A DNA stretch of 64,000 nucleotides from Agriotes lineatus (taxonomy: Eukaryota > Arthropoda > Insecta > Coleoptera > Elateridae). The position numbers and the translations under genes are program-made. Shown piece after piece: positions 57,530 through 64,000 of this stretch. The stretch spans positions 62,001-126,000 of the forward strand of contig CALNHX010001954.1 of assembly GCA_940337035.1 (NCBI GenBank). The letters run 5' to 3'. Every line of letters begins with the position of its first letter. Positions within the stretch are counted from its first letter, which is position 1. Below the pieces are notes generated by a model. That model worked only from the letters and a program-made list of their open reading frames with translations, was not told the origin of the DNA and ran no database searches.

Positions 57530-58065
57530 AAGAAGAGTCGAAATTTACGAAGACTACAAGAAAAGCTTTATCTAACTATGTTTAACGGACGATACACTAA
57601 AGAAAGCAGGGAATAATAGTGCAGATACAGCTACCAAATGTTATTACTGTTGTATACTAAACAAGCCAAAACTGAAGACTATCCAACCGAAAGACCTACA
57701 ACAGGCGGTGAAGGAGCTGATATGAAATATGAGGAGGCACCTGGAGAGAATAGAACAATAAGAGCAAGTAAACGGATCTATCTTACATTACTAATATTAC
57801 TACATAAGATACAAATCCCTCTACACCAAGAAGTTTAACAACCAATGTCTACAACATTTTTAGAAGAATATTAAAAGAAAAAATGTACAAAAAAATGAAG
57901 GAATAGGCTTTAAAGGTGATTTTACAACTGCTCACCTGCAATCAGTAAACAAACTCATCAAAAAGTATTAAGTATTTAATATACCACTAGACACGACGTT
58001 TATTGATTGATGAGAAGCGTTTGATGCGCTGGATCACTCGTTGGAACAAAATACAGAGTTCAAAT
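57530..58065 (+). pseudogene. Decayed LINE reverse transcriptase (RTE-like)
   Basis: In shifting frames the sequence reads LQQAVKELI near 57695, GFKGDFTTAHLQSVNKLIKK near 57910 and EAFDALDHSL near 58018. These match the order of RTE-type reverse transcriptase motifs (finger, then KAFD). Many stops and indels; the palm YADD region is not found. Confidence 0.6.
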
Positions 58066-59221
58066 CAACATAGATGATTATCATTATAAATTGAATTTCA
58101 TTTTAGAACGCATAGTCTTTGTATGTAAACGCTCAGCATTCTTTGGCTTGATGTGTCTTGCACCTTGTGAACTGTTGCGACTTTCACTTTGAAGATGCTA
58201 GCTGCAATGTTTTGCAAAACATTATTCGATGTGGTTGCACAAACAGCAGCAAGGCCAAATCTGCCTAAGTATCTTTTTTCACAAGGTTCTCAAACAAGAC
58301 GAGCCACCAAAGAGCATGGCCATCGCATGGATCCTTGCTTGAGTTCTCAAGCTGCAAGACACATCAAGCCAAATAATGCTGGGTATTTATCTACAAAGAC
58401 TATGCGCTCTAAAACAAATAACAAACAAACAAATAACCAGCAAACTAATTTGTTGATGCTTTGAGATGCTTCAATAATATCAAGGCACCACTGATTTGTC
58501 TAAAAATGGTAATTTTATTTCTTTAAATTTTCGGTTTTCCGAAATATAAAATGACAAATGCTGTCATAAATGGATACATATTATTGTTCTCTACAAGTTT
58601 GCTCTAAAATATTTAATTAGGAAAGCAAATATTTTCATATGAAAAAAATACCATTGAAAACCCTATGGTGCGTAAAGCATTTCTACACCCTGTATAAAAG
58701 ACAACGCAAGGGCCTCGCAAACAGCTTCCTCCACAAAGGTGCACTGATCTAAAATAGTTTGCTTGAAGAGCAGTCTCTTCTTGTAACAACTGAAGCACTA
58801 GTTTCTACATTACTTAGAACCTTGGTCAATGCAATTCAAGCGCTAACTATAACAATGCATTTATTTCACAAGAATAAGGCCATTAAAATTAGCAGAGTGA
58901 AGTTGAGTAATTCTAACTCAAGCATGTGTCAGTTTGACAGACAATAACAATGATCAGCTGTTTCTTCAATTCAAAAAAGCTCGGTAACCGTAACGAAATA
59001 CGGGTGTAGCAGTAAACTATGAAAGCGGCCACAGCCCTGATTTTCGCCACACACAATGTAAACGAGTACAGATGAGATCGGACGTTAAACTCGTGTAACA
59101 CTTTCAAATTTTACTCGCATGTATAGCCCATAGGCGACGGGAGAGCACGTTATAGGCGCAGGTGCTAGCCGCAGCGTCGACCCAAACTGATGGGTTAACG
59201 ACGCACAAGCGGGGCATGAAC
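58066..59221. other. No recognised gene
   Basis: The frame at 58189-58464 on the plus strand ends in a low-complexity N/Q/T-rich tail and shows no domain. Nothing else is recognised. Confidence 0.35.
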
Positions 59222-59430
59222 AATCATGCTCACATAAATCTAGTACAAGCGATTTAGATCTGGTTACGCAATTATCTAAAATTGTTTGTGGTACAACTGA
59301 CTTTTCACTAAGTACAAAACAAAAGAATATATATATAATATTTTACTGCTCCATCATTTGCGTCAATTACAGCCCTTAATCTCTTACACAAAACAAACAT
59401 GTTTGTACTAGATTTATGTGAGCATGATTG
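59222..59430. repeat. Inverted pair, 27-bp arms
   Basis: AATCATGCTCACATAAATCT at 59222 recurs inverted at about 59405-59430, with about 150 bp between. The family is unknown. Confidence 0.55.
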
Positions 59431-60432
59431 TACATTTGGTTCTTAAAGTCGCACTTGCTTGACTCAATCCCGTGCCGAAAAAATCACAACGTAATATATC
59501 ATGCCTTAAAGATCTGTTAGCTAAACGATCAATTAGGAGGTTGCCTGGTATATCAAGTCTTCGAATAACGCAACTCTGGAATGTCGTCTGCAATTGGAAT
59601 GTGCCGTGGTGGCAGATTTTTGAAGCCTCAGACGTGACGTCACGGAAGTCAAAATGGAGGGCATACGCCGCTATACAACATGAAGACTGATACAAAATTT
59701 TGATTCTTAGGCTATATTTTCTCAAAATCAAGTGACTACGTGGATACAATTCTCGGCCGACTACCTCAGTGAAGACGGCGTGCAGTTTCTTAGAAAAATT
59801 GTGAAATTAATTAAATAGAAATGACGGATACAACCGAATATTTTAATTACGACAAGTGTATCCAGATATCACAGAATTCGTATTTAGATATAACAGAGAA
59901 TTCATAAATTCAAAAATTATTCCCAAAAGCACAATGCTCTGATAGAAAGCACACAAAAGCAGATAGCATAAACAAGACGATGTAATAATAGCAAGATATT
60001 ATGATCACAGATAATAAGTTGCATACAAGCCAGTACAGTGTATATAGGGTTGCTCAATAAATATACCTATCAGGTGCACCTCAAAACACAAACCCGAATA
60101 ATATAACTAATAAATATGCATTTATAAATCTTCTAAAGAGTATAAAAGCAGACTACGTTAATTTCAACCAACAAAGAAATTAAAAGGTGTTCCGGAGACT
60201 AGCAATAGTCTCCGAGGATGAAAATGATTAACTAGATTTGGAAGGAACCCAAGCAGGATTTGCTAGCAAAACAATGCAGCAAGAACAAATTACGACATTA
60301 CTAATTAGACATAGGCAAACCTCGGGAAATTCTGACTGCCTTCACGACGAGTGCACAGTAACACTGTACATCAATTCAAAATTCAAATAGTGTTAAAATA
60401 GTAAAACAATAGACATTACATCGGCTCCTTCG
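59431..60432. other. No recognised gene
   Basis: The minus-strand frame at 59414-59749 and plus-strand frame at 59472-59690 overlap and neither shows a domain. A GTGTTCCGGAGACTAGCAAT / GTCTCCG local hairpin lies near 60188-60215. Confidence 0.35.
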
Positions 60433-60822
60433 TTGAGCTGCAATGCATCAAATGGCTCTAGATCGTGGAGCGTAACAGCTCGGCAGGACAATGACCAGGT
60501 TAAGGTCAATTACTGCAGGAAACCTGGCATCCAAATAAGAAGGCTCGACACTAGAATGCTGCAGAAATTCCAGTGCTGCCCGCTCGCATCCAAGCAGGAG
60601 GGGCTCGGAAAAACGATTGCTCTAATTATAGGTCAAGGACGCCATGTGTACGTAGATCTGTACCCCACGCCACATGATAAAAATAAACGCCCCGCATATA
60701 ATACAAAACTTCTAAACACACGGTACGACAGAAGCTTAAATGAAGTTACCCCAAAAATGGGCTACCTGCAAAACGAATTCCAAAAGCTCGTTAACCAGAA
60801 TATTCCGCCAATATTGAGGTAA
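60433..60822 (+). CDS. Unrecognised 129-codon open frame
   Basis: The frame begins MSCNASNGSRSWSVTARQDN and ends with a stretch containing NEFQKLVNQNIPPIL. It is richer in G+C than its surroundings and free of low complexity, so it may be a remnant of a retroelement gene. No domain is recognised, and I do not claim it is expressed. Confidence 0.3.
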   Translation: MSCNASNGSRSWSVTARQDNDQVKVNYCRKPGIQIRRLDTRMLQKFQCCPLASKQEGLGKTIALIIGQGRHVYVDLYPTPHDKNKRPAYNTKLLNTRYDRSLNEVTPKMGYLQNEFQKLVNQNIPPILR

Positions 60823-61759
60823 GAGGAATTACTCTTTAAAAGTCGACCAGAGATGCATAATCCGCTAAATACAGCGAGGGATAACCCAATATTTCACATC
60901 ATAACTTTCTCAGAAAGCTTGCCGAACGGTGTGCGACCAAAATGGAAGCTGAACTGCTTGAAGACGTAGTACAAAACGAAAAAGGCAGCGAAAATGCCAA
61001 ACGGCCATGCTATCGCTTTACGTACCGACCAGCTTAAGGCGAAGAAGGGTGATACGCGAGATTCAACTGATGCACCATAGACCCAAAATTCAACCAGATT
61101 GCGCTCATTGACCAGTAAATTTATACGGACGTATTCTACACGTAACAAGACTCGGCGGAGCCGTTGACTCTGGAGATCTAGAGACGACTCCACTGGATTA
61201 AAGTAGATTCTCCTCCGTATTCGGTACCAAAAATACGTACGTGATGCTGCTTGGAGTCACGTTAAATCGTCATTGTAATAAAGCAAGAACGAGCTGTGCG
61301 TCTCACGGTTATATTTGAAATATCGGGGGTTCTTTCAAAAACCTAGCTCGGTATGTAGTCGAGATTATGGTTTCGAGATACACCTGAAAATGGTATTATA
61401 GCACTAAAATAGACTCATCACCAATTCACACAAAGTGTTGCCGTGGGACGTCCGAGTCGCACGTCTTAATTTGACCGATATTTTAACGTACTGTTTATTT
61501 TTTTTAAATTTTATTTCGCACTCTGCGTTACTGTACATTTTATGGGGACTTCCAACCCCACTAACGACTGTCATGATGTTATTATGACATCCGGGATCAA
61601 CTATTTTCTGGGGCAGCCGTACCACGAGGCGCCGGGAGAAGCAGCCGTGAAACTCCCATCCAAGTTCTGACTAGAAAGAGCGTTGCTTAACTTTTCTGAT
61701 AGTACGTGGACGCTCATTCAAGCTACACCACCCGAGACTGTTGTGCAGTTTGAAGCAAT
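60823..61759. other. No recognised gene
   Basis: The minus-strand frame at 60894-61193 (99 codons) includes a hydrophobic stretch, AIAWPFGIFAAFFVLYY, but no recognised family. The minus-strand frame at 61404-61625 has no motif. Confidence 0.3.
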
Positions 61760-61970
61760 GCTCCCAAAACACAAATCAGTAAACTGCAAATCATGCAAAA
61801 TAAAGTGCTCCCAATATGTGTAAATGCCCCGTGGTATGTCAAACTACCAAATTCATGAAGAACTAAACATACCTACTATTGAGCAGCACATAAAAAAATA
61901 ATAAAAATTTTCTTTACAAACAGACAACAGTGTGATAGTGCGGTATTATACAATTCAGGACAAAAAACAT
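61760..61970 (+). pseudogene. Decayed Jockey-like LINE 3' coding fragment
   Basis: Reads LQIMQNKVLPICVNAPWYVK, then a frame change, then LNIPTIEQHIKK. This matches the conserved C-terminal block of Jockey-type reverse transcriptases (usual form NKALR...NAPWYVRN...DL.IPTV..EI). Stops follow; the upstream catalytic part is not recognised. Confidence 0.65.
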
Positions 61971-62379
61971 TCACAAAAGACTAAAACGAAAATTACCCCA
62001 GGACTTATGTTCGTCATCCGACGAAAGTGGTCCAAGTTAACTCTTGCATCATTACAATTACGCCACCGAGGACTTGACAGCCGACCTCATTAAGACATTT
62101 ATCGTGATTATTTATTATTGTAAGAAAACCATGTGTAGCAAGCAATTTGTTGATCTGGCTGTAACTATAAAAAAATGACCGAGTTCTGGAAGCAAGTCTC
62201 TAACAGAGAAATGACAGCGTACATACATCAAACAAGTAGAGACACTCACTGTCGGTTCCTTTGATGTCAAAATACCGATTTGGATGACCTTGAACGGCTC
62301 CTAGGGGGTACTTTCCGATAATACTAACAGATGGCGCCACTACTTTGGCACATACATAGATGGCACATATGATTGGTAG

Positions 62380-62400
62380 CAGCGCTAGTAACTGGCTCTG
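62380..62400. mobile_element. Tiny remnant of a CAGAGCC-type hAT
   Basis: The 21 bases between two ATTGGTAG copies read CAGCGCTAGTA and then ACTGGCTCTG. Both resemble the ends of the element at 48583-48963, so this is probably an internally collapsed copy or excision scar. Confidence 0.5.
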
Positions 62401-62408
62401 ATTGGTAG

Positions 62409-63099
62409 CATAGATATATTAAACAAGATACAGCCATGCGCGGTAAACGTATGTGTGTGCTTAGAAAACATCAAAGAATTCGGTACATCTCTCCATTTCA
62501 TTCTGCCACGCATGTAATGTATTTGTTTTTTTCTTTTTACTAGTTAGCGAATTTGGAGTGCTTTGTTTTGAAGTGTCATTCAAATTTCAAATGACACCAA
62601 ACTCGTAATTCACGTAGTTTATTGAAATAATAAAGAGCCCAATTAATATTTATAATAAAAATGAAGACTTCTATTCTGTATTCCATTTATTATAGTCATT
62701 TTTATGTAGATTTATCCTTCCATCGGTGCGTGTATTTTGTTTGAATTTCTCTCAATATCGCATCAAAGTACCATTGCTTGCATAGAAAAGTGGAACAGTA
62801 AAAAATGCTATTTTGAAAAATTTGTTGGTGGCACTGTGACACTGTATCTATGTCAAATTCGAGGTTCGCAGGTTAGGTTTTGCGTCAGTTTGTGTCAAAA
62901 CTGACGCAAAACCTAACCTGCTAACCTCGAATTTGACATAGACTTACAGTGCCACCAACAATTTTTTTCTATGCAAGAAAAGGTACCTCTCTAAAGGATA
63001 ACGCTATACGTAATTCAAGCACTGAGAGTGATAGCAGTAAAAGGTACGTCATTTTGAACTATGTCGGCGCATGGCTGTATCTTTTTTAATATATCTATG
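62409..63099. mobile_element. Non-autonomous hAT-like element, CATAGATATATT type
   Basis: About 32-bp inverted ends start CATAGATATATTAAA with one mismatch. ATTGGTAG lies on both sides (62401-62408 and 63100-63107). The interior includes a palindrome at about 62820-62970 with arms around TATGTCAAATTCGAGGTT, also found in 48583-48963. The length is 691 bp with no coding. Confidence 0.85.
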
Positions 63100-63236
63100 A
63101 TTGGTAGAATTTTGGGCTGCCATCTGATAGTCAAGCTTAGAAATACCCCCCGAGTTACTGTCCCAGGCACTCTAGACAGGTTTCAACATTAGACATGAGT
63201 GTCTCTACTTGTTTGATGTATGTACGCTGGAAATGA

Positions 63237-64000
63237 CGCACTGTTCTGCGTCTCAAGACGATGTACTTCCGTCCGAAGCGTTGTTTATTCATTAAAATCT
63301 CACTTCCTAAGCGCTAAAACAAACGTTATCCACGGAGTTTTGAATGGACCGCATACGCTATCTAGCGACGGAACCGAAGGGTAGAAAAGGAGATCAGATC
63401 TACCCGTGGTATAGAGTTTCTAGGTACCGCAAAGGATAGCGCCAATTGTATTGTTCACGAAATTTTAAAGCACTGAACACTTAGCTTGAATACAGTAAAC
63501 TCGATGGTACAATACGAAAGGGGAGGCAGCCAGCCTGATCCGGGCTCGGGCGAAATGTTTGGCGGTAAGCACACCAGGGTGGAAGGAGGGTCTTTTTGAT
63601 TCAGCTTCGGGCTCGGAAGAACCAGACGGTAGCTGCAACTTAAGCTGTGAGCTACTTATCCCAGAGGATGGCTTTACGGAACCGCAAAGCGGGGAGGTAA
63701 CTGGAGATGAAGTATTGGGTCGGAATCTATTGGATATCCTATACAAATCGAATTCTGCAGCTTTGCGCTATAAAACGGAATGGTAATAATAATGCACTTG
63801 GGGAAGCTTGTATTTATCCAGCAACAAAACCGGCGGTGCCCAAAAAGGCCGCTTCCACACTAAGTATATCGGGCTCTGAGAACGGCACTCTGCTAGCATG
63901 CTGAAAACTGTCTGGTCTCTACCACACACTCCGTGCTAGCCCTGCGCGGAGTGGGGGGAGCACAATTTAAGTCACATACGACCCATTATCTATGTTACAC
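63237..64000. other. GC-richer stretch with unrecognised frames
   Basis: Overlapping plus-strand frames at 63559-63786 (begins MAVSTPGWKEGLFDSASGSE) and 63707-63904, plus an antisense frame, lie in sequence less AT-rich than the rest. The acidic, S/E-rich peptide has no recognised domain. It may be the start of a retroelement or a host exon cut by the window edge. Confidence 0.3.

Larger units (their letters stand above)
62215..63229. mobile_element. CAGCGTACATAC-type MITE hosting other hATs
   Basis: Inverted ends of about 33 bp begin CAGCGTACATACATCAAACA at 62215 and inverted at 63229. GAAATGA lies directly outside both ends (62208-62214 and 63230-63236). The centre is ATTGGTAG, now split by two later insertions. 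The right arm is closely similar to 48964-49080. Confidence 0.75.

Noticed and set aside
58189..58464. Host gene of 91 codons
   Set aside because: The tail is low-complexity N/Q/T repeats, no domain is seen, and flanking sequence is LINE debris.

Overview
This is an AT-rich eukaryotic window, most likely from an insect and possibly a beetle. The order is inferred from the mix of transposon families and from the NACHT/ankyrin gene; no host marker gene settles it. Almost everything recognisable is mobile DNA. Many insertions can be bounded to the base by terminal inverted repeats (TIRs) and target-site duplications (TSDs). The only strong non-transposon gene is an uninterrupted 1603-codon reading frame at 49943-54754.

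Layout. 1-3.9 kb: a Helitron end, small inverted repeats and a tRNA-Asp-like Pol III segment. 3.95-7.93 kb: a dead hAT element (TSD CCCTCACT) carrying a piggyBac-type MITE and a long palindrome inside its transposase. 8-14.5 kb: fold-back elements, an element with repeated GTAAACTGCAGCGG motifs at both ends, and a hAT MITE (TSD TTTACAAC). 15.0-17.1 kb: a Mutator-like element (TSD AGCAAGGT) whose FLYWCH/MULE transposase reads through intact once one 59-bp intron is removed. 17.6-25.0 kb: a Gypsy-like LTR element on the minus strand with no coding of its own (TSD AGTG), split by an RTE-like LINE on the plus strand. 25.5-38.0 kb: a very large fold-back element whose interior holds a young, nearly complete BEL/Pao element with an env-like domain on the minus strand. 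Its arms also carry a foreign LTR fragment and a TA-flanked MITE.

38-44 kb: a hAT remnant, a decayed mariner, another hAT (TSD TTAGTTAG) and a short Helitron. 45.3-49.9 kb: a dense nest of MITEs and non-autonomous hATs. Here the 8-mer ATTGGTAG recurs at successive junctions, and the same 8-mer recurs around another nest at 62.4-63.1 kb.

The gene at 49.94-54.75 kb encodes a STAND-type ATPase. It has an N-terminal segment with PD-(D/E)xK nuclease-like motifs, a NACHT domain with clear Walker A and B motifs, about 11-12 ankyrin repeats, and a C-terminal CIIL (CaaX-type) tail. Its first codons overlap a good 3' splice site, so a 5' exon probably lies upstream, across or within the transposon nest. 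The layout (nuclease-like effector, NACHT switch, repeat sensor) resembles bacterial anti-phage STAND/Avs-like proteins and animal NLRs. An immune or genome-defence role is an inference.

55-64 kb holds decayed LINE pieces (RTE-like and Jockey-like), several unrecognised open frames, and the 62.2-63.2 kb MITE nest.
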